Position numbers and translations under genes: made by a program. From a bacterium (GTDB lineage: Bacteria > Zixibacteria > MSB-5A5 > GN15 > FEB-12): a DNA stretch of 5,305 nucleotides. The notes under the pieces are model-generated. The model was not told the DNA's origin. It was given only the letters and a program-made list of their open reading frames with translations, and did not search any database. The stretch spans positions 1 through 5,305 of the forward strand of contig DAOVOW010000172.1 of the NCBI GenBank assembly GCA_030629485.1. The letters run 5' to 3'. Shown here one piece after another: positions 1 to 5,305 of this stretch (within the stretch, counting starts at the first letter, position 1; each line of letters opens with the position of its first letter).

Positions 1-34
1 CGGCAGTGACATTGGTGTGACAGTGAAAATGACC
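1..34 (-). other. Apparent continuation of the nadA frame beyond the TAG
   Basis: Reading on in the nadA frame after the stop at 35-37 gives GHFHCHTNVTA up to the window edge. The family has GHCxVHxxFT here, so G, H, the later H and T are in place, while the cluster-ligand Cys is Phe, the Val is Cys and the Phe is Val. This looks like the same exon-like stretch of nadA carrying a nonsense codon and several substitutions, not an unrelated sequence. A decayed gene and base errors at a contig end would both produce this. Only 34 bases are available, so the reading is tentative. Confidence 0.5.
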
Positions 35-694
35 CTAAAAGAGGATTATCCTGGCAGCGTAGATCTGACTCTCGGTAAGACCACCATCGTCGCGTGAGAA
101 ATCCCACACGACCATATCATCCGGCTTGAGACCAAACTTCAAGCCGGTGTTGTGCCCGAGGTTCTCATCAGGGAAGAAGAACACTTTGTCTCGCCGCTCC
201 AGGGCGTATCGAAATGCTGCCGGGGCGCTGGATGAGGTACAAATCAGCCCACCGTGTCGACCGGTGAACGCCTTCAGTCCGGCCGTGGTGTTCATATACG
301 ACACCGGCATGATTCTCTTGTCACCGCCAAACTGTTCGAGATACTTCCAGGCCTCCATGACGTCGGCCATGTCGGCCATGTCGGCCATCGGGCAGCCGGC
401 CAACGGATTAGCCAGGTAAACCATCTGGTGATCACCGGACAAAACGTCGGCCGCCTCAGCCATGAAATGCACACCGCAAAAAACTATGACCTCAACCCCC
501 GCCTGCTCGGCCGCTATCTTCGACAAGCCGTAGCTGTCACCCAGGTAGTCACCACAACCAACGACTTCACGGCGCTGGTAATGGTGGGTCAGGATACACA
601 GTTTGCGCCCGAGTTTATCCCTGGCCGCGGCTATGCGGTCGTTCAGTTCCGCCAGGTCGGCTTCACGATACTCTTTAGGCAACGAAAAATACAT
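35..694 (-). CDS. nadA: Quinolinate synthase NadA, ends early at an in-frame TAG
   Basis: NadA condenses iminoaspartate with dihydroxyacetone phosphate to quinolinate in de novo NAD synthesis, using a cytosolic [4Fe-4S] cluster. The 219 residues align without gaps over long stretches with the long NadA type of Bacillus subtilis (about 368 aa). Visible motifs are THHYQ (36-40), GDSYGLS (52-58), FCGVHFMAEAAD (72-83), AGCPMADMADM (99-109) with C101 matching the first cluster ligand, YMNTTA (133-138), HGG (147-149), TSSSA (153-157) and DENLGHNT (176-183). The ATG at 694 is the first start after an in-frame TGA; only a weak CAGG precedes it by ten bases. The frame ends with AARIILF and TAG where relatives continue LWKGHC, whose cysteine is the second ligand. 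About 40% of the protein, including the third ligand, is therefore missing or lies past the left edge. Family assignment is very secure; whether the gene works is not. Confidence 0.95.
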   Translation of the reverse strand: MYFSLPKEYREADLAELNDRIAAARDKLGRKLCILTHHYQRREVVGCGDYLGDSYGLSKIAAEQAGVEVIVFCGVHFMAEAADVLSGDHQMVYLANPLAGCPMADMADMADVMEAWKYLEQFGGDKRIMPVSYMNTTAGLKAFTGRHGGLICTSSSAPAAFRYALERRDKVFFFPDENLGHNTGLKFGLKPDDMVVWDFSRDDGGLTESQIYAARIILF

Positions 695-795
695 GGTCGT
701 TCAACCTGATTATTCTCTCCTGACAACCGATGCCATTCCAGTCAATTCTTCCGGGTCAACAGGGTACAAGCCAAGTCACCGCTAACGGACCAATC

Positions 796-824
796 AATAT
801 ACAGTCTCGGCCACTCGGCGGCAA
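796..824 (-). promoter_or_regulatory. Candidate sigma70-type promoter for nadA
   Basis: Reading the minus strand, TTGCCG (819-824) and TATATT (796-801) are separated by exactly 17 bases, matching 4 of 6 and 5 of 6 consensus positions. Transcription would start near 789, leaving a leader of about 95 bases before the nadA ATG. It is the best promoter-like pair I see in the 238-base gap between the peroxiredoxin gene and nadA, which otherwise holds no supported gene, no terminator with a T-tract and no riboswitch I recognise. Two TTGAC direct copies lie in the leader with no proper -10 partner. This is a pattern match only. Confidence 0.4.
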
Positions 825-932
825 CAGCGAGCTATCCGACCAACATTCTTCCCACCCCCGGAGCCGCCGATCACATGTTAATAAGAACAACGCCGGTGCA
901 TCATGGTTCAGAAATCCTTGCTGAGATAGAAC

Positions 933-1439
933 CTATTCGCCGAGTTTGGCAAGCTGCTCGAAGAGATGCTCGTTATTGGGCAACTCGGCCGGGTGCAGCT
1001 TTTCGATCCAGCGGATTATGCCCTCTTTGTCGATGAGGAACACAGTGCGCTCGGCATATCCCTTCCGGCTCAGCACACCATATATGCGAGCCACTTTACC
1101 ATGCGGCCAGAAATCCGACATCAGGGGAAAAGACAACCCGCCAAGCGATCGCGCCCAGGCAATGTGACAAGGCACCGAATCACAAGACAGGCACAGTAGC
1201 TGGCAATCGAACTCCTCGAAACGGTCGGACACTTTCTGATACTCGGGCACCTGGGTGGCGCAGACCGGTGTCCAGTCGGCCGGGTAGAAAGCCAACACTA
1301 CATTCCTGCGACCCTGGTACCAAGCGAGATTCAACTCGCCCTCGTTGTGGGTTGCCAGCGTGAAATCGGGCGCCGGGTCACCGACTCTCAGTACGACCTG
1401 CCCCTCCGCTTCAGCGCGACTTGGAACTTTCTCGTTCAT
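933..1439 (-). CDS. Peroxiredoxin (AhpC/TSA family)
   Basis: This is a thiol peroxidase of the AhpC/TSA thioredoxin-fold family, which reduces hydrogen peroxide or organic hydroperoxides in the cytoplasm. The 168 residues are a normal full length. After the opening GDPAPDFTL (20-28) comes the active-site motif PADWTPVC, with P53, T57 and peroxidatic C60; R131 in ERTVFLID fits the conserved catalytic arginine. There is no cysteine five residues after C60, so it is not the usual BCP/PrxQ type with a resolving cysteine in that helix. The wording around the active site resembles the AhpE-like group. Four further cysteines (C79, C83, C86, C91) crowd the following strand, and one of them might act as resolving residue. 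The ATG start overlaps the stop of the rubredoxin-like gene as ATGA, implying translational coupling, and the small redox protein is a plausible reductant. The stop is TAG. Family sure, subtype and reductant uncertain. Confidence 0.93.
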   Translation of the reverse strand: MNEKVPSRAEAEGQVVLRVGDPAPDFTLATHNEGELNLAWYQGRRNVVLAFYPADWTPVCATQVPEYQKVSDRFEEFDCQLLCLSCDSVPCHIAWARSLGGLSFPLMSDFWPHGKVARIYGVLSRKGYAERTVFLIDKEGIIRWIEKLHPAELPNNEHLFEQLAKLGE

Positions 1440-1630
1440 TCGTCCTCGTAATCAGCATAAAGGTCTTTATCAAAATGGTCCACGACTTTATCGTCGGAAT
1501 GCCCTTCCAGTGTATTGTCGTCGTCAAATCGTTCCGAGAACTTGGCGCCGGGCGTCCCACAGACAGGACACGAATGGGGTTTATCCTCATCGTCATGGAC
1601 ATAGCCACAGAATTCACAGACCCACTGCAC
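1436..1630 (-). CDS. Small rubredoxin-like iron protein
   Basis: This is a one-iron electron carrier of about 64 residues. Numbered from the GTG start, the pattern is WVCEFCGY (3-10) and SCPVCG (20-25), giving four iron-binding cysteines C5, C8, C21 and C24. Twelve residues lie between the two CxxC pairs, as in the rubredoxin domain at the C-terminus of rubrerythrin; free classical rubredoxins have a much longer spacer. The domain is followed by a tail (about 36-64) in which 13 of 29 residues are acidic. I chose GTG at 1630 because GGAG stands six bases before it; a TTG four codons upstream (1642) is in frame but has no ribosome site. It follows the diiron protein gene by 59 bases and overlaps the peroxiredoxin start by four. 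It probably passes electrons to one or both neighbours; this is inferred. Confidence 0.88.
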   Translation of the reverse strand: MQWVCEFCGYVHDDEDKPHSCPVCGTPGAKFSERFDDDNTLEGHSDDKVVDHFDKDLYADYEDE

Positions 1631-1636
1631 AGTTAT

Positions 1637-1640
1637 CTCC
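1637..1640 (-). promoter_or_regulatory. Ribosome binding site setting a GTG start
   Basis: GGAG on the minus strand lies six bases before the GTG at 1628-1630. It overlaps the alternative TTG codon at 1640-1642, so it favours the GTG as the start of the rubredoxin-like gene. Confidence 0.6.
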
Positions 1641-1648
1641 AAGCTAAA

Positions 1649-1664
1649 GACGCTGTCATGCGTC
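1649..1664 (-). repeat. Small hairpin between rubrerythrin and rubredoxin genes
   Basis: A perfect five-base stem, GACGC with GCGTC around a six-base loop, sits in the 59-base gap and is followed by only three T residues. It ends about eight bases before the ribosome site of the rubredoxin-like gene. The stem is too short and the T run too poor for a convincing terminator; it could be a weak attenuator or processing site, or chance. Confidence 0.25.
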
Positions 1665-1689
1665 GATCAATCAGAACCAAAACGCCACC

Positions 1690-2184
1690 TCAATGCTCCA
1701 GGGGCGCGCTCTCATCGTAATCAAACCAGTAGTAATTGCCGCTCATGGCTTCTCGTTCCGCCATAAGCAGTTCATAATGCAGATGCTCTTCATCGGCCAG
1801 TCGCCCGAAGATACTCTTCAGTTCAGGCAGATCGGCTCGTTCGAAATGCTCACGGTAGTACTTGGTCGCAGCCAGTTCGGCTTCAATCGCCAGGTTGATA
1901 AACTCCCGTTCGCTCTTAAGCTCATCCAGGTGACCCTTCTTAAGGACCTCAGCCAGCGCCGTCAGCCCTTCATCCGGTAACTGTCCAACCTCACCACCGA
2001 CGTGCTCTTCGTAAAGTTCGTACAGCACCTTCTTGTGCGCGGCCTCGTCGTTGCGCAGGTTCTCCAGTTTACGTTTGGCCTCCGGATTGGTTGCCTTTCG
2101 GGATAACAGATCGTAGAATGTAAATCCGTCTTCCTCACCTCTGATTGCCGTTTTCAGTATCTTCGCTAAATGCACTTTGTCCAT
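1690..2184 (-). CDS. Rubrerythrin-type diiron protein without rubredoxin domain
   Basis: This is a ferritin-like four-helix-bundle protein of 164 residues, of the kind that reduces hydrogen peroxide at a diiron site in anaerobes. Two matched helix pairs each carry a ligand set: E17 with E47-x-x-H50, and E103 with E133-x-x-H136. The glutamate to ExxH distance is 30 residues in both halves, and each first glutamate is followed seven residues later by a tyrosine (Y24, Y110), the regular pattern of the rubrerythrin/COG1633 group. The C-terminus (NYYWFDYDES) is short and aromatic, with no CxxC pairs; the rubredoxin-like domain normally fused here is encoded by the next gene instead. The ATG at 2184 lies 26 bases after gltX, with only a weak GGA upstream. 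Ferritin-like fold sure; peroxidase activity is inferred from family and neighbours. Confidence 0.92.
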   Translation of the reverse strand: MDKVHLAKILKTAIRGEEDGFTFYDLLSRKATNPEAKRKLENLRNDEAAHKKVLYELYEEHVGGEVGQLPDEGLTALAEVLKKGHLDELKSEREFINLAIEAELAATKYYREHFERADLPELKSIFGRLADEEHLHYELLMAEREAMSGNYYWFDYDESAPLEH

Positions 2185-2187
2185 AGT

Positions 2188-2214
2188 AATCTATCCAATT
2201 ATGTAATATGTCAA
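2188..2214 (-). promoter_or_regulatory. Weak candidate promoter at the gltX stop codon
   Basis: A perfect TTGACA (2209-2214, minus strand) includes the gltX stop, and TAGATT (2188-2193) follows after 15 bases within a conspicuously AT-rich 26-base gap. The spacer is short and transcription would begin about at the ATG of the diiron protein, giving a nearly leaderless message. An internal stress promoter is possible but poorly supported. Confidence 0.2.
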
Positions 2215-3662
2215 GCGCTGTTTGAGTTTTTTATCTGTTCAACAGCCCTTCGCATTCTCTCAACCACTATCGGTTGCGAAAGAATGACCAGCATTTCAAA
2301 CAGCGACGGACCTTTCGATCGTCCCGAAACCGCCAGTCGCGTGGGGTGGATCAACCGAGCGCGTTTGATACGCTTCTCGTCAGCCAACGCGCTGAGAGTC
2401 TGTTCGAGCGCCTCGTGAGTAAAATCCTCCAGTTGCTCGAACCGGTCGGCCAACTCGTTAAGCAACTCGGCGCTCTCCGATGTGAAATGTTTGGCGGCCG
2501 CATCGCTTTCATATTTGTAATCGAACGAAAAGAAATAGGTGCTCAACTCAACAAAATCTACGATACGTCGAGCCCGAAGTTTGAGGGCGCCGACCACCTG
2601 ACGAAGATATTCCCACCGCGTTTCCAGCCAGTACTTCGTGGTCAGGTCGGCCTCCACCAAGAGTGGCGCCACCATCGCGGCCAACTCGTGGTCGGGTTTT
2701 TTGGCGATATACTCCTGATTGAAAGCTACGAGTTTATCAACGTCGAAAATGGCGTTAGACGCATTGAAGTTGTCGGACGTGAACAGATCAATCAGCTCTT
2801 CGCGCGAGTAAATCTCCCTATCTGTCTTGGGCGACCAGCCCAGCAAGCAGAGGTAGTTGAACATGGCCTCCGGTAACACGCCCTCGCGCTGGAAGGCCAG
2901 CACATCTTTATCACCCAGACGCTTCGATACTTTCTTCTTGTCCGGCCGCAGAATCATCGGTACATGCCCGAACCTGGGCAGGTCGAATCCCAACGCCTGA
3001 TACAGATGGACTTGTTTGAAGGTGTTGGTGACATGATCGTTGCCGCGAATGACATGAGTGATCCCCATATCGTGATCGTCAACCACCACGGCCAGATTGT
3101 AGGTCGCCGTGCCATCCGAGCGCGCCACGATGAAATCATCAAGGTCCTCATTCTTTCGTCTCAACTCGCCTGACACCAGGTCGTCAAAGCTGGTCTCCCC
3201 TTCGGGGATCTTCAACCTGATAGTATAGTCTAGACCGAGAGCAACTTGGGCTTCTACTTCAGCCTGCGACAGATTCAGACAACGTCGGTTGTACCGCATA
3301 TCTTTCTTCTCGGCGCGCGCTTTCTCTCTATCCTGAGCCAACTGCTTCGGGCTGCAAAAACAACGGTAGCCATGGCCGGATTCAAGCAGCTTCCGGGCGT
3401 GTGTTTTGTAGAGATCGATGCGGTCCGACTGGTAGACGATCTCCTCGTCCCACTGCAAGCCGAGCCACTTCAAGGCCGACAGAATCGCCTCCGTGAAAAC
3501 CGGGTCGCTGCGTTCCTTGTCGGTGTTCTCTATCCGCACCAAAAACTTCCCGCCATAGTGTCGAGCGAACAGGTAATTGAAAATGGCCGTGCGAGCCGTT
3601 CCCACGTGCACATACCCGGAGGGTGACGGTGCAATACGGACGCGTACTTCAGAAGGTGTCAT
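2211..3662 (-). CDS. gltX: Glutamyl-tRNA synthetase
   Basis: GluRS charges tRNA-Glu with glutamate using ATP, for translation and, in many bacteria, tetrapyrrole synthesis. At 483 residues it has the normal length of a class I bacterial GluRS. The HIGH-type signature is APSPSGYVHVGTART (11-25) and the KMSKS-type loop is KKVSKR (243-248). A zinc-type insert is visible as CFC (101-103) and RRC (126-128); the position matching the His ligand in the E. coli enzyme is N130. RGNDHVTNT (206-214) belongs to the catalytic core, and the all-helical anticodon-binding half runs from about 320, ending with the family motif LAVSGRSKGPSLFEML (443-458). The ATG lies six bases after the stop of the membrane protein gene, so both are likely co-transcribed and perhaps coupled. 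Whether it also charges tRNA-Gln cannot be told from the sequence by eye. Confidence 0.97.
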   Translation of the reverse strand: MTPSEVRVRIAPSPSGYVHVGTARTAIFNYLFARHYGGKFLVRIENTDKERSDPVFTEAILSALKWLGLQWDEEIVYQSDRIDLYKTHARKLLESGHGYRCFCSPKQLAQDREKARAEKKDMRYNRRCLNLSQAEVEAQVALGLDYTIRLKIPEGETSFDDLVSGELRRKNEDLDDFIVARSDGTATYNLAVVVDDHDMGITHVIRGNDHVTNTFKQVHLYQALGFDLPRFGHVPMILRPDKKKVSKRLGDKDVLAFQREGVLPEAMFNYLCLLGWSPKTDREIYSREELIDLFTSDNFNASNAIFDVDKLVAFNQEYIAKKPDHELAAMVAPLLVEADLTTKYWLETRWEYLRQVVGALKLRARRIVDFVELSTYFFSFDYKYESDAAAKHFTSESAELLNELADRFEQLEDFTHEALEQTLSALADEKRIKRARLIHPTRLAVSGRSKGPSLFEMLVILSQPIVVERMRRAVEQIKNSNSA

Positions 3663-3668
3663 AGCTCA

Positions 3669-4358
3669 TCATTCTCGATTGCCGTCAGTTGTGGAAGGGC
3701 GATCCTCGTCCGTGGATTGCCTTGGTTCCGTGGTCGGTCTCAGCGGTGATACTATTTTCACCGGTGGCGCCGGAGCCGTCGACGGTATTGACATATCCTC
3801 CGCTTCGGGAGGCGCGGCAGGCTGCGGAGATGTCGGCGCGACCGTCTTCGGCGTCGGGTCCGGTGGGATACCTGGCGGAGTCGATATCGTCGACACTCCC
3901 GGCACCGGCGGTGGTGGCGGTGGCGTGGCAGCAACACGAGCGGTGTGGTCCCGTGGTTCCATCGCCAATGGCGCATTATGGGGCACCGTGTGCGCCGTGA
4001 TCGGACGCACCACCCGGCTGACAGGTTTTGTCTCCGACGGTTCAAATCGCATCTCCAGGCCGCCGACCAACCGTGCAACCAGGTTATACATCGCGATCAG
4101 CACGATGCCGATCAAAGTGTGAAAAATCGCTGCAAACATCGCACCCATAATCGGCATGATTATCAGCATAACACCGATGGGCACTTCCGACGGATCGAAA
4201 CTCTGACCAAAGACCCCCCCAAACTCAGACATACCAGCCAGGAGGATTGGCAGGGTCATAGCGTACATTAATCCGAGGACGAAACCGACCACCAGATTAA
4301 CGAAGAACGATACCTTGGTGAAAGACCAGATGCGGATTGACTTCAATTCGTATAGCAT
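3669..4358 (-). CDS. DUF3566-like membrane protein with proline-rich tail
   Basis: The function is unknown. The first 110 or so residues resemble the DUF3566 membrane domain: an amphipathic start with a WSFTKVSFFVNL stretch (11-22), a first hydrophobic helix at about 17-41, a second at about 61-95, and a closing YNLVARLVGGLEMRF (91-105) that matches the family's typical ending. From about 110 to 229 the protein is low in complexity and probably disordered, rich in Pro, Thr, Ser and Ala, with six prolines in a row at 146-151. With two membrane helices, both ends would face the same side; which side is not clear. A GAGAG ribosome site lies just before the ATG at 4358. The gene ends six bases before gltX. 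The family link rests on recalled motif similarity, and the tail has no match I recognise. Confidence 0.8.
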   Translation of the reverse strand: MLYELKSIRIWSFTKVSFFVNLVVGFVLGLMYAMTLPILLAGMSEFGGVFGQSFDPSEVPIGVMLIIMPIMGAMFAAIFHTLIGIVLIAMYNLVARLVGGLEMRFEPSETKPVSRVVRPITAHTVPHNAPLAMEPRDHTARVAATPPPPPPVPGVSTISTPPGIPPDPTPKTVAPTSPQPAAPPEAEDMSIPSTAPAPPVKIVSPLRPTTEPRQSTDEDRPSTTDGNRE

Positions 4359-4424
4359 ATCTCTCTCATTACTGGGGACCGCTCAGTCATCCCGACCGAC
4401 CCACCATCCAATACGGTTACCTTA

Positions 4425-4453
4425 GATGTAATACCGCGTCGTCGAATAGTCAA
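4425..4453 (-). promoter_or_regulatory. Candidate promoter for the membrane protein-gltX unit
   Basis: On the minus strand TTGACT (4448-4453) is followed after 17 bases by TACATC (4425-4430), a good -35 with a poor -10 (3 of 6). It lies in the 110-base gap after the CoA ligase gene, where no terminator hairpin with a T-tract is visible, so read-through from upstream is also possible. The leader would be about 60 bases long. Confidence 0.28.
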
Positions 4454-4468
4454 GAAGCCATGACCATT

Positions 4469-5305
4469 TCATGTTTGCTTGATAATAAACCGAGCGTCCA
4501 CGGCAGCACTTAGTTTTCCGTCCGGCGAGGCGATGAACGGGTTGATGTCGATCTCGGAGAAACAATGGAAGTCCTTCACCAGTTGCGACAATCGCTGCAG
4601 GGTCTCGACAATGATCTCCTGATCCACCCGCGGCGCCCCGCGGAAACCATTCAAGAGCGGGAATGATCGCAACGAACGCACCATGTCCCGGGCACCCTCA
4701 TCAGTCAGGGGATGAATGCGAAAGGCGACGTCTTTCATGACCTCAACATAGATTCCTCCCAGACCAAACATGATCAGAGGACCGAACTGCGGATCAGTTG
4801 TCATGCCCATAACCGTCTCTATGCCGCCGGAGATCATTTGTTGCATCGCCACTGAGAACTTACCCTGCTCGCCAAGCTCGTGAATTCGCTCTTTGAGAGC
4901 ACGAAACGCCTTGCGAATTTCCTTTTCGTTGCGCAGGTCCACCATCACACCGCCCACCTCGGTTTTGTGCAAAATCGGCGGCGTATTGATCTTCATCACT
5001 ACCGGATATCCCAGCCGCGTAGCAGCTTTGACAGCTTCATCGGCACTGCTTGCATATCGATAGGGAGCAGCCGGGATACCATAGGCACACAGGATATCAA
5101 TTGCTTCATCACTAACAATTGCCTCTCGGCCGTCGGCCAGAGCCTGATTGACGATTTTCTCCACCTTCGCCGTACTAACCTTGAAAGTACGAACCTTCCC
5201 GTGCGGGCGTTGGATACGCTCGCGATACTTGGACATCGTTGCCAGGGTCTTGGCCGCCGCTTCCGGAAAGATGTAACACGGGATGCCGTGAGCACGCAAA
5301 TAGTC
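4469..5305 (-). CDS. ADP-forming acyl-CoA synthetase, C-terminal ATP-grasp part (5' partial)
   Basis: This family interconverts acyl-CoA, ADP and phosphate with acid, CoA and ATP; acetyl-CoA is the usual substrate, giving ATP during acetate formation. The frame is open to the window edge (first codons Asp-Tyr-Leu), so the TTG at 5299 is not the start and the N-terminal CoA-binding and CoA-ligase domains lie outside. Of 278 visible residues, 1-30 end the CoA-ligase region (GIPCYIFPEAA, 7-17), and about 49-270 form an ATP-grasp domain of the usual size. Seen there are GYPVVMKINTPPILHKT (99-115) with K105 as likely nucleotide-binding lysine, GGIETVMGMTTDPQFGP (160-176), MFGLGGIYVE (179-188), and EIDINPF (251-257), a metal-binding-type motif. 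The related Pat-type acetyltransferases share this domain but add a GNAT domain; the visible part ends right after the ATP-grasp domain, so a C-terminal GNAT is absent, while an N-terminal one cannot be excluded. Substrate unknown. Confidence 0.92.
   Translation of the reverse strand, partial: DYLRAHGIPCYIFPEAAAKTLATMSKYRERIQRPHGKVRTFKVSTAKVEKIVNQALADGREAIVSDEAIDILCAYGIPAAPYRYASSADEAVKAATRLGYPVVMKINTPPILHKTEVGGVMVDLRNEKEIRKAFRALKERIHELGEQGKFSVAMQQMISGGIETVMGMTTDPQFGPLIMFGLGGIYVEVMKDVAFRIHPLTDEGARDMVRSLRSFPLLNGFRGAPRVDQEIIVETLQRLSQLVKDFHCFSEIDINPFIASPDGKLSAAVDARFIIKQT

Noticed and set aside
35..37. TAG in nadA read as pyrrolysine or another recoded amino acid
   Set aside because: TAG also ends the full-length peroxiredoxin here, no suppressor tRNA is visible, and the following motif is itself degenerate, which fits error or decay better than recoding.
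362..388. Three perfect tandem copies of a 9-base unit (gtcggccat)
   Set aside because: They encode the MADMADMAD run of NadA. The family motif itself repeats MAD, and the local length equals that of B. subtilis NadA, so this is coding constraint and not a variable repeat.
254..709. Plus-strand open frame of about 150 codons over nadA
   Set aside because: It is the complement of a clearly conserved NadA sequence and has no recognisable domain or ribosome site.
695..790. NAD+-sensing (nadA motif) riboswitch in the nadA leader
   Set aside because: I could not find the conserved core of that RNA class in the leader; a covariance search with the NAD+ riboswitch models would settle it.
905..933. 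Inverted repeat GGTTC/GAACC at the end of the peroxiredoxin gene
   Set aside because: A five-base stem with a 19-base loop and no T run does not make a convincing rho-independent terminator.
2211..3662. gltX as glutamyl-Q tRNA(Asp) synthetase
   Set aside because: That paralogue lacks the C-terminal anticodon-binding half; this protein is full length with the complete anticodon-binding region.
3577..4122. Long glycine/valine-rich open frame on the plus strand
   Set aside because: It lies antisense to the GC-rich proline tail of the membrane protein and the gltX start; proline codons read backwards give glycine. It has no family features.

Overview
The window is bacterial DNA of moderately high GC in which every gene I can support lies on the minus strand. 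In transcription order (right to left) these are: the C-terminal part of an ADP-forming acyl-CoA synthetase cut by the right edge; a two-helix membrane protein with a DUF3566-like core and a proline-rich tail; glutamyl-tRNA synthetase (gltX); a diiron rubrerythrin-type protein; a small rubredoxin-like protein; a peroxiredoxin; and quinolinate synthase (nadA), which meets a stop codon just inside the left edge.

Layout. Positions 4469-5305 hold the ATP-grasp part of the CoA ligase. A gap of about 110 bases with a weak promoter candidate follows. From 4358 down to 933 five genes are packed tightly (gaps of about 10, 26 and 59 bases, then a 4-base ATGA overlap), which looks like one transcription unit: membrane protein, gltX, rubrerythrin, rubredoxin, peroxiredoxin. 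A 238-base gap (695-932) with a reasonable sigma70-like promoter separates this unit from nadA.

How the genes may work together. The rubrerythrin-type diiron protein, the one-domain rubredoxin and the peroxiredoxin look like a peroxide-removal set, with the rubredoxin as plausible electron donor; this is inferred from families and gene order. NadA carries an oxygen-sensitive [4Fe-4S] cluster, so a nearby peroxide defence would make sense. ADP-forming acyl-CoA synthetase and rubrerythrin together suggest an anaerobe or microaerophile. The lineage cannot be fixed from these genes; an uncultured bacterial phylum is plausible but is a guess.

The most notable points are: (i) nadA stops at an in-frame TAG exactly where the family has its second cluster-binding motif, and the frame continues past the stop with a degenerate copy of that motif; (ii) rubrerythrin appears split into separate diiron and rubredoxin genes, the latter translationally coupled to a cysteine-rich peroxiredoxin; (iii) a proline-rich DUF3566-like membrane protein sits directly upstream of gltX. 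I saw no mobile element, CRISPR array, tRNA or rRNA. Nothing here amounts to a clearly new biological system.
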